A DNA stretch of 64,000 nt. Source: Vigna angularis. Its lineage: Eukaryota > Streptophyta > Magnoliopsida > Fabales > Fabaceae. Shown in pieces: positions 35,261 through 47,449 of this stretch. Position numbers and translations under genes: made by a program. The notes below the pieces were generated by a model. It saw only the letters and a list, made by a program, of their open reading frames with translations, searched no databases and was not told where the DNA came from. The DNA is taken from assembly GCF_016808095.1 (NCBI RefSeq), contig NC_068970.1, positions 36,304,630-36,368,629 of the forward strand, read 5' to 3'. Numbering within the stretch: position 1 is the first letter of the stretch; each line of letters begins with the position of its first letter.

Positions 35261-37359
35261 TTAATTAGATCGTATACTCTTGATTTTGTAAATTAAATCC
35301 TAAGAATTAAAGAAGACTAAAGTTGAGATGAAAAAAAAAAGAAAATTTCTAAAATTAAAAACTAAACAAATTAATTGAATCTCTTCTTTATTAGAGTATA
35401 TTTAGTTTATATTATGATTTTCAATGTTTTTCAACGTTGTTCTTCAAATCAAAGATAATAAGTTTTGTTTTCTATATTTTGTAATATATCAGAACTTATG
35501 TTGTTGATTACCAGAAAACACATAATTAATTGTGTCAATGATAAGAGAAGACATATTAGTTGTATTCAATCTTTAATATTCCTTCTATTCAATTAATTTG
35601 AGGTTTAGGAATTTAGAATTGTAAAATGTAAATTGAAAAATGCAACAAAATTAGAAATCGAAAACCAAGATGAAACGTTCAATCTACATATTCAAAACTC
35701 ACACAATTCCTTTTATTTTGCTAAAGATTCATATCCAAGTTTAAATAATTAAATAATTCAATTAATTAATCAAACCGATTATACTAATGAAATCAAAGTA
35801 TCTTTCAATTCAATATGTATTTAATCATTATATCAAGATTCAATTGATTCGTTAATTTGATTTCTAAAATCAGAAGCTCAAATTACAATTGCAAACTGCT
35901 AAACCAAAATTACATAAAAGAACAACCTTAAAACATTAAACAATCAGTGCGAAACAAATGAATTAGTTCATAAATTGACCTTCAAGAATTAGTTCTTCCC
36001 TAATGAAGAACACAAGGCAAAGGAGAGGAGAAGAGGAAAAGTTGACAACAAAAATGTAGAGAAAAAGAGATGAGGGAACAATATTCCAAAAATTAAAAAT
36101 TTAGTAAATGATTTGTGTCCAATGTTGACATATATAGGTTCTGAAATACAATGTAAATAGGGGTATGGATGTGGAATCTAACTAGAGAAAAACTCTAAAA
36201 TAAAAATTTAGAGAAAAGAAAGAAAAGTAAATGAAGAAACAATTCACAAAATTGAAAAATTAGTATATGATTTATGTGTGCAAGTTTAAAGCACATCTAT
36301 GCCATAAATAGGTTCTGAAGTCTAATGTAAACATGGCCTAATCAGGGTTCTAATTATATTCACAAGTCCAATTACAAAATTTTAAGAAAGTCTAATCCGC
36401 ATAGATTCTTTTATAAAATTTCAACAAATTTACTTCAACTTCTAAATATCTTATAATATAGCAGAAAACTCCAAATACAACAAATCATATGTCAAATTGA
36501 AATCTTTGGAAATACAAAACTTAATGTACAAAAAATTAGTAAAAAATAATATTTAGATAAAAAGTTATAACCAAAATAGTAAACAAAAGTCACACGAGCC
36601 AAATATCTAATTTATTACCACATAAAAAAAGTGAATTAAAAATTAAAAATAAAACATATGAAAACTGCATTCATTGCATGATGAATGTGCATACAAAATA
36701 TGTGTCACCAGTCTAATTATGGACTGTAATTAAGACCATAAGTCTAATTATAAAAGTTCAAGCTAAAGGAAAGTCAAATTTGTATGGCTTTCTATAAATG
36801 AAAAATCATAAAATTTGTCTCAAATTCAAAAAATCATAGAAAATAACTAAAGATTCCAAATCCAATAAACCCCAAAACTTTTTAGTCCAATGCAACGAAT
36901 CAAACAAAAATAAAATATCTACGAAAACAAAAGTTATGGTAAAGTTGTAGAAAATATCATATTAAGTTAAAATAAAAAATTAAAGTTATTATATACACTA
37001 AACTCAATTTATTACAATTAAAAGAAAATGGCATTGCCTACTAATCTTCCTCACTCATGCTCAATAAAGTGTATTTGACACTTTAATTTCAAAAAAATAA
37101 AGTAAAATAGTTAATGCTGGTATAATTATTAAATGAATACATAATATGTGGAAAATGCAAAAAGTAGTAGTTTAATTAGGTGAAGTTGAGAAGGGTCAAC
37201 ATTAATCGTGATTAATAGTTCGTTTTCATATGATATGGGGAAGGCATAATCCTCCTCACAATGTTATAAAAGAAACAAGGGTTTTACTATCTAGATTGGT
37301 TGTTTTAAGAGTACATTTTTTATTAGAACATTCACGAGTGGAGGAAGATATTTGACACA
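35261..37359. other. AT-rich intergenic DNA with old duplications
   Basis: No supported gene. The stretch at 35675-35770 resembles 32700-32790 on the other side of the transposon nest. Blocks at 36057-36165 and 36210-36335 are diverged direct copies of each other. Confidence 0.35.
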
Positions 37360-37488
37360 GGTTATTTTTATATCTTTATTTTAATTTTTCAACTAAAAAA
37401 TATTTGAGGTAAAAGAAAAGGTAGGTTATTTTTATATCTTTATTTTAATTTTTCAACTAAAGAATATTTATCAGATAAAAGAAAAGGA
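37360..37488. repeat. 64-bp tandem duplication
   Basis: The sequence starting ggttatttttatatcttta recurs 64 bp later (37360 and 37424). The copies are nearly identical apart from the end of the unit, so the duplication is recent relative to other repeats here. Confidence 0.85.
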
Positions 37489-38154
37489 AATCAGTTCTTA
37501 ATCGAAACATATTCTTTATTAATTGACTTTGGTTATGGAAGAAGCTAATGCCTATGAAATAAAAAATAATAATTTTGAAATTATTTAAACACAAAATGGC
37601 AACAAATTATTTAATAATTTGAAATAATATGTGAAATTATTTTAATGCAAGGATAAGGAGATGAGAACGACATTCGAGTAGCAAGGGAAAGGAAAAGAGT
37701 GGACAACAGTTAATTCGTGTTTCACAATTGTAAATGAAGGACTAGGAGAAAACGTTGACAACGATCAAATTAGGCAATTGTGAAGTGGAGCAATGTGTCT
37801 TGCACAAAGAACCTAGCATGAAATGCTTGCAATTGAAAACAAGCCTTAGGAAATAGAGAAAAAAAAACTTAAGGATGAGAGAGCGAACCTCTTGCGAGGG
37901 AAGATATAGTACAACGACGTTCGCATAGTAGTGACCAGGGAAGGAAATATAATGCGAGGGAAGAAGATGGAGTGGTGTTTGTGTTCACAATGACAATAGT
38001 GAAAAGGCCAGGAATGGTAGTAGAATTCAAGTTTCCCAATTGTAAAGAAAAACAAATGAGTTCAAAGTCGTTTAAGGAAAAAAAATGCCTTTTAGTGAGA
38101 ATGTTAAATATTTGAAAAGTTAACCCTATCAAAGGTATAGGCTTCAATTCTTTT

Positions 38155-38335
38155 GTAAAATTGGAGCCTATTCTCCAACACATAAAAATTCAAAAATAAT
38201 GATGACATTTTTTAAATTTTGGAATGACTTTTCTAAAATAAGCTAAGCCTAAAGTTATCCTAAAATTTGAAAAATATCATCATTATTTTTGAATTTTTAT
38301 CTCTATGTTACATAATAGGCTTTGATTATATTATG
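38155..38335. repeat. imperfect hairpin, MITE-like
   Basis: Left arm 38160-38245 (containing taaaaattcaaaaataatgatg at about 38183) and right arm about 38248-38330 (containing catcattatttttgaattttta) are inverted copies with few mismatches over about 75 bp. Outer words ggagcctatt and aataggcttt also pair. A similar 'aagcctaaagt...aaattt' arm occurs near 40530. No coding content. Confidence 0.6.
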
Positions 38336-38339
38336 GATC

Positions 38340-39087
38340 TTAGTAAGTGTACCAAATCAATTATTAAAGTAAATAACTTTAGATGTCGTTTTTCCAAAAG
38401 ACTTGTGTTATTTAAAAAACTATGATTATTTATCGATTTTTGTGAAAAACTTTGAAGGAATGAAAATTATTGATTTGGAAATAAAATAAATCTAATTTCT
38501 AGAAAATGATTAAATTGTTTAAATAAAATATATAGTAAAAACTTCACTAGGGTTAGGTTGCTTGATCCTATTCAATGTAAAAAACCAAACATTAATTCTT
38601 ACTTTAACATTTACACCACTATTTAACAAGCTCTAATTTCTTAGAAACAAGTCTAAATCTTAATAATAAAAATTATAATATGTTAGATAATCTTATCGTA
38701 GATTCGTAGTAAGCATTAGATTCATATGTTTAAAATAACCAATGATTAAATCTCCATATCTAAAGTTGAATTTATTAGGTTTTCTATCCTAGTCTAGGTT
38801 CTAACATCATGTCCAATAATAAAATACCCACAAATATGCAATCAATCAATTATCATGTAATTAAGAATAAAAGAATACAGTTGTAATTGAAAAGAAATAT
38901 ATTGAATAGTAGAAATCACAAAGAGTTAAGAAAGTCCAAACCTATGAATAAGGGAATTATTTACTCTTATACATTTTGAATACTAAAAAAGAATAATGAT
39001 GAATGTCTTTAGCCTCCACAATGAGTCCCTACTTTCTCTCCTTTTACATTAAGTTTTCTCTCTCCAAAAGTATTTTCTAAATCTATA
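38340..39087. other. AT-rich intergenic DNA
   Basis: No feature that I can support. Confidence 0.4.
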
Positions 39088-39096
39088 CACCTTATA
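39088..39096. repeat. left 9-bp target site duplication (caccttata)
   Basis: Identical to 40210-40218. Confidence 0.85.
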
Positions 39097-40209
39097 CGAG
39101 GGTTACTCCCTACACCACCCCAGATTGCTCCCTGTACCACCACATTTTTTTAAAATTCAAAAACTAACCTTTATATTTTTAAAAATCCTACACCCCTACA
39201 TCTTTTCTTCAACGAATGTCGACATCCGTTGAAGAAAAAATTATTCAACGGATATGCCACATCCGTTAACGGATGCGCCCACATCCGTTTAAACTTAATA
39301 TTTTTTTTTAGTTTTTAGTTTATTAATTTATTCTATTAATAATAATTATTTAATTAAATAAAATAAAATTAATTTACTTAATATATAATAAAAAAACAAA
39401 AAAATTAAATAATGTATAAATTAAATAAAATATAATATTTAAATAAACTAAAAATTAAAAAAAAAACAGAAACAGATGTGGCCACATCCGTTGAATATAA
39501 TTAATTAAAATATATTATAATTTAATTAAATTAATAATAATAATTTAATTAAATAAAATAAAATAAATTTTTGTAATATACTACAAAAAATAAAAAAATT
39601 TAAGTAATATATAAATTAATCAAAATATAATATTTAAATAAACTAAAAAAACACTTAAACGGTGGCACATCCGTTCATTCTAATTAATTAAATTTTTTTA
39701 TAATTTAATTTAATTAATAATAAGTATTTAATTAAATAAAATAAATTAATTTATTATGTAACTATATATAAATTAATTTTATTTTATTTAATAAAATGAT
39801 TATTATTAATTTAATTTATGTATTATTATTTAATTAATTATTTAAATATTTTTATATAATTACTTAATTGGATGTGCCACATGTTTTTTTCTATTTTTTT
39901 ATTTTTAGTTTATTAATTTATTATATTTTAAATTAATATATAAATATTATTTAAATTTTTTTATATTTTAAATTAATTTATAAAATATATTTTTTTGTTT
40001 TTTAAAATATATTACGTAAATAAAAAATATTATGAAAATAAAATATAAAATAAAAATAATAAACTAAAATATAAAAAAAATTAAAATATGTAAACGGATG
40101 TCAACATCCGTTGAAGGTGAAACGGATGTTGACATCCGTTTTATAGCAAGAGTAAATTGGGTATGGGATGGTGCAAGATGCATTTGGTGGTGGTGGAGGG
40201 AATAACACT
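39097..40209. mobile_element. Mutator-like non-autonomous element rich in palindromes
   Basis: A 1113-bp element flanked by a perfect 9-bp duplication. The ends are inverted with mismatches: left CGAGGGTTACTCCCTACACCACC, right (complement) starting AGTGTTATTCCCTCCACC. Both subterminal zones carry near-palindromes of the form AACGGATGT..ACATCCGTT: at 39211-39230, about 39246-39290, 40093-40112 and 40121-40140. The last two 20-mers are exact reverse complements of each other. Diverged copies occur near 39472, 39660 and 39872. The middle is extremely AT-rich and has no reading frame, so transposition would depend on a transposase supplied elsewhere. Confidence 0.8.
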
Positions 40210-40218
40210 CACCTTATA
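40210..40218. repeat. right 9-bp target site duplication (caccttata)
   Basis: Matches 39088-39096. Confidence 0.85.
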
Positions 40219-42282
40219 TTTAAAGATTTTTATAATGTTAGGTGAATGGGCCAAATTGGAATGAACCTAAAATTTGTATTCGATTTTGTACTTGAAGTAA
40301 TCAAATAATTGATTTTGTTGATATAGTCTTTTAATTTTAACTGATTTTCAATTATCTACAAAATATAATTCAAATACATATCATTTCCAAATTTATCTAT
40401 AAAATCTTAATTATATAAAGAGATAATCAAATTTTCTAAAATTATTTAATAAACCCTTAATTATTTAAAAAAATAATAATAAAAAATATCATGAAGTGAT
40501 AAGGTTATAGCTTCAGTTTGTTTAGAACATAAGCCTAAAGTGATTTCAAATTTTTAAAAATGCCACTGTGTTATTAAATTTGTTTTTCTTGAAGAAGCAT
40601 GTGAAAGTGATTTTCACAGTATTGATTTACTCCCACTCTAATTTTACTAAGAGCTTGGTTGTTTCTCAACGCTCTCGGTTGAAGGTTTATAGAGGGATGA
40701 ATCTTTCTATTCAGGCTTCAAGAAGACTGAAAGAAGTTTAGAAAATTATTTGAATTAAAACACATGCTTTTGATATTCTTAAAATGAATGAATTGGATCT
40801 TCAATAAATTAGACCCATTTAGCTTAAAAATATAGAATGTGGTATTGAGAATTAGGTAAGTATTACTTTAATGATTTTTCATAACTATAGAGTAACTGTG
40901 CAACTGACTTGTAGGATTGATGTTAAGTGTTGAGAGGTGGTTAATAAAAGTTCAAATCGTGTCTTCACAACAAAGTGAGGTATTGAATCATGAAACAAAA
41001 TCCTTTAGAGAAGGAACCTTGAATTGATCAAATATGGAGAGTTTTAGCACTAAGATGAATAACTAAGCTCAAAGAAAACCTTCTTAAAGAAGAAATTATA
41101 TAATTTGTGTGTATGTGTTTGCGCATACACGGTTGAGTGGAGAAGCAAAATTCATGTTTTGTTGTATAATATTAGTTTAGTTCACACAATATGTATATGT
41201 GATGTGTGATATTGACATGTCTAAGATTGGTTGGTTCCTCTCCTTTACCTTTTTATCTCTTTTTTAAATACACCTCATTATCCATGCTTCTCCGTTCTAG
41301 GTCATCTCAGTGCCATATGATTTTCCACAATCACTTCACCAACAAACAAAACATAGGTTGGTTCACAACTTCACAAAAAACCTCACTTTCCATCACCAAC
41401 ACAAATTTCCACGACGTTATTATTTTGACTCAAACACCAGAACCTTCCCTCTCTAAGCATGCAGGTACACGCAAAATAAATAATTTTTTTATAATTTATA
41501 TGGTTCCAAAGAAATGCTTTTTAAACCCATATTCACTTCATTTTTTGTCAAAGGACATTTTGGAGGAAAAATTAATTGCGTATTTCTTATATGAATCTTC
41601 TTAATTAAGTAATTTCAACATGCCTTAGTAGTTATATATAATATTATATAATAGTGTTGAGATTTTTAGGATTTTAACATGGCCTATGTAATCTTCTTAT
41701 TTTATTTTATTTATTTACATAATAAAATGGTATAAAATATCAAATATTTATAATTTATCTTAATGTCGATTTCTCAAATCTAAATAATAACTAAATATAT
41801 CTTTATCTTTATACGAAAAATATTTCTAAAATTGAAAATTTTCTTATAAACTAATTGGAATTAGAGAAAGATATTAAATAAATATTTTCAACAAATATAT
41901 ACATATGCTAATACTAATACATGTATTAAAGTATACATATGATACAATATTGAACATTTAGTTCCAAAAAATGTTAATTGGATATAGGAAATAAAATGAT
42001 TCTCTAATACCCAATACGATTAACTCTACTAGTTTAAAGCATTTCATAAAAAGAATAGACCAGTATATAAATATATAAAATGTATTTACAAAACTTAAAC
42101 TTTTGAAAATTAAATAATACTTAATAAATTAGGAATATCTATACAACCATCAATAAGCTTATTGTTTTACCATCTTCTCAACCGCACTATCCTTTATTCA
42201 TATATAATATAAGATCATTATAGGTGGACAAACCACAACACAATAAATAATAAGGTAAGCTAGTGCAATTATAAAAATTCAT
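40219..42282. other. intergenic DNA with one open, less AT-rich patch
   Basis: An open frame runs through 41206-41604 (+) but begins at GTG. Its better part, about 41305-41460, is bounded by an acceptor-like 'catctcag' (41310) and a donor-like 'gcag|gtacac' (41463), so it could be an exon or exon remnant. No domain is recognised, so it is not called as a gene. Confidence 0.3.
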
Positions 42283-44700
42283 CACTATTAAAAGAAGGAT
42301 TTCAACGTCTAACGTTCAACTTCAGAAACACATTAAAATTGATATGTGGCATTGTTGTAAATAATTGTAAAATATAGACGTCAAAAAATACCACATTCCA
42401 ACGTCATATAATCAATTAACATCAAGAAAGAATAATTTCAATGTTAATTAACGTTGCAGTTCCACTTTTCAAATGTTATACTAATGTATGAATAATTTTC
42501 TTTTTGGGCTCTTGAAAGCAATTTAGCATCGGAATACACCAATTCCAACATCTAAAACAAGATAAATATCACCACAGACATACCTCATCCACTAAAGTTT
42601 CTCTTTCCTAAAGAGCTTTCACAACTTTTGTATCCTCCAAATGGTTAACTTTTTGTCTTTGGATTTCAATTAGCTCCTTTGTGTTAACAAAATATACTAA
42701 TTTCTTGCTCGTCGACTCATCCCATTTATGCATACATTTTGTAAACTTTGAAGGGGTGATTGAAATCCAAAGATCGAAATTACCAGATTTGGATTTCAAT
42801 TAGCTCGTCATTAGATTTCAAACAACTCCTTCATGTTCACAAAATCTATGCTTTTCTTGCTCGTAGACTTTTCATATTTATGTATAGGTTTTATGACCTT
42901 GAAGGAGTTGTTTGCAATCCTTGAATCATTTAGATGTTAGAAAATGTGAATTCAAATGTTATATAGTTGTTGGAATTGCACAAGAATAACACTCATAGTG
43001 TCCATGGAGCAAGTCGACGTTGGAAAAGTGCAGCTCCTGACGTCTATTTGTTTTTATCCTTTAAAGTTGGCCTCCGAACCATATTCTGAGCCATTTTTTA
43101 AGTTTTTCTGGAGATGTCTCATACATTAAGCTCTCATAACATTTCTATCCTTCAAACCGAATTTTCCTGTCTCCGGATTTCAAACAACTCCTTCATATTC
43201 AATAAATCTATTCATTTTCTATATTAATGTGCATGTATTGTGAACACGAAACAACTGATTGAAATCTAGTAACAGAAAAATCCGGTTTGGAGGACACAAA
43301 TGTTCTAAAACCTAACTTAAGAGACGTCTCCAAGAAATCCTAAAATTGGCTCTCAATATGTTCAAGAGAGAAATTTTAAGGGATAGGAAATGAAAGGAAT
43401 GGGAAAGTGTTATTTCTAACCCTAAACATTGATTAGACATCAAAATATAACCTTCAAAAATTATGTTTTGCATGAATCATTTCACCTCTGTAGAAAAGAC
43501 CTTTTGTTCTGCTCAATGAACAATTTGACGTCAGAAACATGCGAATTTTGACGTCAAATAACATTGGGAAATATATATTTAGACGTTATATGTTTGCATG
43601 AATCATTTCACCATCTACTCAGACATGACCTTTTGGTTTTCCCAATGAACAATTAGACATCGAAAACATAGGGATTCTGATGTCAATATACATGCATGAA
43701 ACATTTCATCCTCTAAGTAAAAACCTTTGGTCTGCCCAATAAGCATTTAGACGTCAAAATTACTCTCATTTCGACGTAATATATGCCCTAAATTCTGACG
43801 TCAATTACTTATAAGATGTCAGAATTACTTTATTTCTGAAGTCATATGTCTTGTAAAAATTTGTAAGAATTTGTAAAAAGTAACTCACTCTCTGTTTCTT
43901 TGCGTTTTTATTTATGCTTGAACCTGCGTTTTCGAATACGAGTGCGAGCAAGAACAAAAGTTAGTTATTACTCACTTAACTCTTGCGAAAGTGTTTCCTT
44001 ATACTTTGTTGGCGCATTTTGTATGTTTTGATCGATTGTTTTCATTTTTTCTTGTAGTATTGACATGTTTACGTGAATTGAAATTTCATCCCCTTAAATG
44101 AATCAACTACTTCGTTCACAAAGTTAAGGAACAAAAAATGTCAGTTTTGTGTTATTTACCCTAAATGTATGTATTTTTGAAGTCGTGGTTATGGTTTTGT
44201 TTATGCTTTTGTATTCATATGGTGTTTTGTTCTCCATTAAGGTCCATTGCGATCAAAGTCATTGTCCATTGTTATCATCGACTCCCTTCTATAATGGTTA
44301 ATGTGTTGGTTTTGAATGACATTGCAATGTAATCATATATTATTCTATACATGATTTTTAGTTTCGTTATTGTACTTTGTGTGTTGTTTGTTGTATTTGT
44401 ATTTCATATTTGTATCTTTATTGAAAGTTATATTTATTTTTTTATGTGATTTTTTGCATTTTTATTGTTTATAAACTTTTTAAAAGTATTATGGATCAAA
44501 GCTGGATGGATGAAAGTCATATTAGTCAAGAGTATGAAAAATGAGTTTTCGAATTATTACAATATGTTCAATAACACACAAATCCAGTAAACGAGACATA
44601 TTTTTGTCCTTATATTCGTTATCGTAACAAAATATTTCAAGACTTGGACAATATTTGTGTTCATCTATTCATTTATGGAATAATAAGAAGTTGAAGGATT
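42283..44700 (+). mobile_element. CACTA element remnant, left end and decayed transposase region
   Basis: The left end reads CACTATTAAAAGAAGG (42283), followed at once by repeated gacgtc/aacgtc words that recur through 43860, as in CACTA subterminal regions. Between 42620 and 43350 there are repeated units pairing 'ggatttcaa(t/a)(t/c)agctcc'-like words with inverted 'gga(g)ttgtttg(c/a)aat'-like words, giving a hairpin-rich block. At 44491-44697 lies a broken transposase-associated domain. No matching TAGTG right end is found, so the element looks truncated. Confidence 0.55.
44491..44697 (+). pseudogene. transposase-associated domain fragment of a CACTA element
   Basis: From an ATG at 44491 the frame reads MDQSWMDESHISQEYEK, then a TGA, and continues with a second stop and a segment ending 'VHLFIYGIIRS'. 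This matches the N-terminal transposase-associated domain of plant CACTA proteins (MD.SWM...R.S.EY..GV..FL......., then HL...GI). The expected cysteine pairs are mostly lost. With two internal stops in about 200 bp it is dead, and nothing of the catalytic part is seen downstream. Confidence 0.6.
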
Positions 44701-45361
44701 GATAAAGCCATAAACCCTACGCTTAAGTGTCAATGCCAACTTCTGAAATACAATTCGTGGATAGGCCTTGAATATGCAATGGTAAAATATCTCACTAGTG
44801 ACAAATTTCCTTTATATATAGAAACTATTGCAATGGACTTCTACTTTTAAAAAATCATTCTTAACTCCTCTTACAACGTGGTAACGTGGTACATACATTT
44901 TAAGGAAATAATACAGTTTTACCCTATCTAACCGTTAGATATTATAAACAATATTTTGTAGTATCTGAAATCGGTATATTATTGATTAAATTAATTAAAT
45001 AAAAGAGAAAAGTATTAGTAAATATGGTTAAAGAAAAAGACTCATAAAATTTGATATTTTTTAATAGAATTGAATATATAAAAGTACTTACAAAAAATGT
45101 GTTAACAAAAATATCAACATCTGTCATTCTAAGTATAACACCCGACCCCACCATACAACAATGTCCAAGACAAGTTGAAAGGTTAATGATTTTGTTTGAG
45201 TAGTTTAAATTTATTGCAAGTGCAAGGAAATTACCGTAATCGTTTTTCTCCTGCTCTTACCCTAGTCCAAGAAACACACTTTAGAAAGTTTTCGAGTAAT
45301 ATTCCCCAATTGCTTTCTCTTTTCCATTACTTGACCACAACTTTCTCTCTCCCCTCAACTC

Positions 45362-45368
45362 TATATAA
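45362..45368 (+). promoter_or_regulatory. TATA box of the small acidic protein gene
   Basis: ctcTATATAAgcc lies 79 bp before the ATG at 45441, followed by a CT-rich leader (ctctctctcatcactccg) typical of plant core promoters. The expected start of transcription is about 45393. Confidence 0.7.
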
Positions 45369-45440
45369 GCCTTTCCTCACCCTTCTCTCTCTCATCACTC
45401 CGCTTCCTTCTTCCCTTCATTTTCTTATTCATCTTATTCA

Positions 45441-45965
45441 ATGGAGGAAAGTGTGGCACCAAAGAGGCCAAGAGAAGAACCACAACAGAATGAATTTGCC
45501 CTAGATTGTGATGACTTACTTGAGTCCTCAAAGAGGCACAAACCATACAATCACATACTCTCCCTCCTTGAATCAGACGAAGATGACTCCACACAAGACC
45601 TCTCTCCTCTCATCACTGCCCTCCAACAAGAAATCACCAACTTTTCCTCTGATTCCGACACCCTTTTCACCCAACAGACAACCACCGGCAACAATTTGGA
45701 GGACTGTTCATCCTCCACCACTCAATGTTCTACCGGCATCGTGGAGGAACATGACAAAGAAATGGTCATGAGACACCTTCTTCAGGCTTCTGATGATGAG
45801 CTCGGGATTCCAAACAAAGGGTCTGATGGGTTTCTCGATCTTGGGGAAGAAGATCCTGGCTTCAACGCTGGAGACATGCTTTCTTCTATTTGTGATGGGT
45901 TGTTGGAGTTTGAAGATGAAACTGCTAACTATTATGAACTCTTGCAGTCCCAACTCTTTCTCTAG
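45441..45965 (+). CDS. uncharacterised acidic plant protein, probably nuclear
   Basis: A single-exon gene of 174 codons from ATG 45441 to TAG 45963-45965, with a TATA box at normal distance and a CT-rich leader. I do not recognise a named family. The N-terminus has a basic KRPREE patch, then an acidic-basic motif 'CDDLLESSKRHKPYNHILSL' (about residues 23-42) and an acidic ESDEDD run. The middle is Ser/Thr-rich and low in complexity. The C-terminus (about 144-174) is an acidic, leucine-rich helix-like segment containing 'SICDGLLEFEDETANYYELL'. The conserved-looking ends with a loose middle suggest a small regulatory protein with a nuclear localisation signal and an acidic activation-like tail. 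No signal peptide or membrane segment. Function is not assigned. Confidence 0.8.
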   Translation: MEESVAPKRPREEPQQNEFALDCDDLLESSKRHKPYNHILSLLESDEDDSTQDLSPLITALQQEITNFSSDSDTLFTQQTTTGNNLEDCSSSTTQCSTGIVEEHDKEMVMRHLLQASDDELGIPNKGSDGFLDLGEEDPGFNAGDMLSSICDGLLEFEDETANYYELLQSQLFL

Positions 45966-46517
45966 TTTCTTTAGATTGGGGGTTACAAATTTCTGAAAAA
46001 CAAAAGTTTTTCGTGCTTTTAAGATCAAATCCAAGGAAAAAATTTTAAAGCTTGGAACAGAAGTTTTTCTTCTTTCTGCTTTCATGTTTAGATGCCTTCT
46101 TTTTGTAAATTAAAATGATGGGGGACTTAGGCCACGTTCGTTATTATACTATAAATGTCGATCTGTAGAAAAACCAAGTAGGCTTATATTACACAATGTA
46201 AAATTAGCTAGTAATGATTATCTTTTAAAGTCTTTATATGCTAATTTTATCTTATCTTGATTTTGTTAGGTTAATGAAATACTACTTTTCTCTTTCTCTT
46301 TTTTTTTTTCATTTTTTAGATATTTTAAAATAAATCTTTTTTTGATTATTTGGTTATGGCAACCAAATTTTCAGCACCATTTTTCTAAAACGGAAAAAAA
46401 TTATTTTTCATCATTTAATAATTTTTATAAAAATAAAATATTATTAACAAAAGTTAATTTTTGTAGTTTTAAAGAAAAATAAATAATTAAAGATAGTAAA
46501 AGATAATGTCAAATAAC
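45966..46517. other. 3' UTR and spacer of the acidic protein gene
   Basis: T-rich sequence with possible poly(A) signals such as aatgaaat near 46273; no further gene. Confidence 0.4.
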
Positions 46518-47449
46518 TAGAGATGTCAAAACGAGTTACAACCCGCATGCTGGTTCACCACAGATTCAGATCGGGTTGGATTTGAAAAAAATGTATTTTT
46601 TTATGCGGGTCAATTTTCAACCTGGCTCATCCAAGTTAAACATGTGGTGAGCCAAGTTGGCCCACCAACCCATCTAATTTTATTTTATTAATTTATTATC
46701 TTATGAAATCCTAAAAAATACTCTTCCCACTCTACTCTCACGGTGCTCTCACGATGTTTTCACTTCACTGTTGATCATCCCCAACCCCCAACCCAGGTTA
46801 GTTGTTGTTAATTACCTCATATTGTATTTGTAAAACTTCTTGTATTTCTCAACACCCCGATCAAGCACACAGTCTTAGCATTTCAACTATTATAGTTTTA
46901 TCAGGATTTACTCTAAAACAGTAATCACTGCATTCATGAGAAGGGGTACTAGCATTCTGGCAATCAGGATGCACGGCTCGTTCCTCGAACATATCCTGCA
47001 AAGAATTTATCCCATAATCTGTTGCGTTAATGCATAGCAAGCAAACACGTTTTCGTCAAAAACCCTAATGAAACATCTTACTTCCAAAATTGAAAGCAAG
47101 AAGTAGCGAAAAAAGAAATTGGAATTGAAAGAATATATATTATAAGTGAAATCGAAATAAAGGAATGTGTTGTTGCTTAATGTTGGGTTCACACTTATAT
47201 TTAAAGCAATCAAAATTGGAATTGAAAGAACATATACATTACAGTTTGTAATTTTATTTTTTTATTTAAAAAAATTATAATTAAGTGAGTCAGTGAGTCA
47301 ATCTGTTTAACCCACCAACCTGTGGTGGGTTGGGTCGGGTTTGAATTTTTCTGGCTTGCTAATAAATGAATTGGGTTGAGTTGGTTCACTAAGCGACCAA
47401 TCCGTGATGGGTCAGGGGTTAAATCGCGTGCCCTATTTTGACAACACTA
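46518..47449. mobile_element. hAT-like repeat, copy B
   Basis: Ends are inverted: left TAGAGATGTCAAAA, right complement TAGTGTTGTCAAAA. Left and right subterminal blocks (acaacccgc..., gtggtgagccaagttgg; and aagtgagtcagtgag..., gtggtgggttgggtcgg) match those of copy A at 32892-35260. It is 932 bp and has no transposase. The flanking 8-mers (caaataac, tgtaaaaa) do not match, so no target duplication is preserved and the hAT assignment rests on terminus style. Confidence 0.55.
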
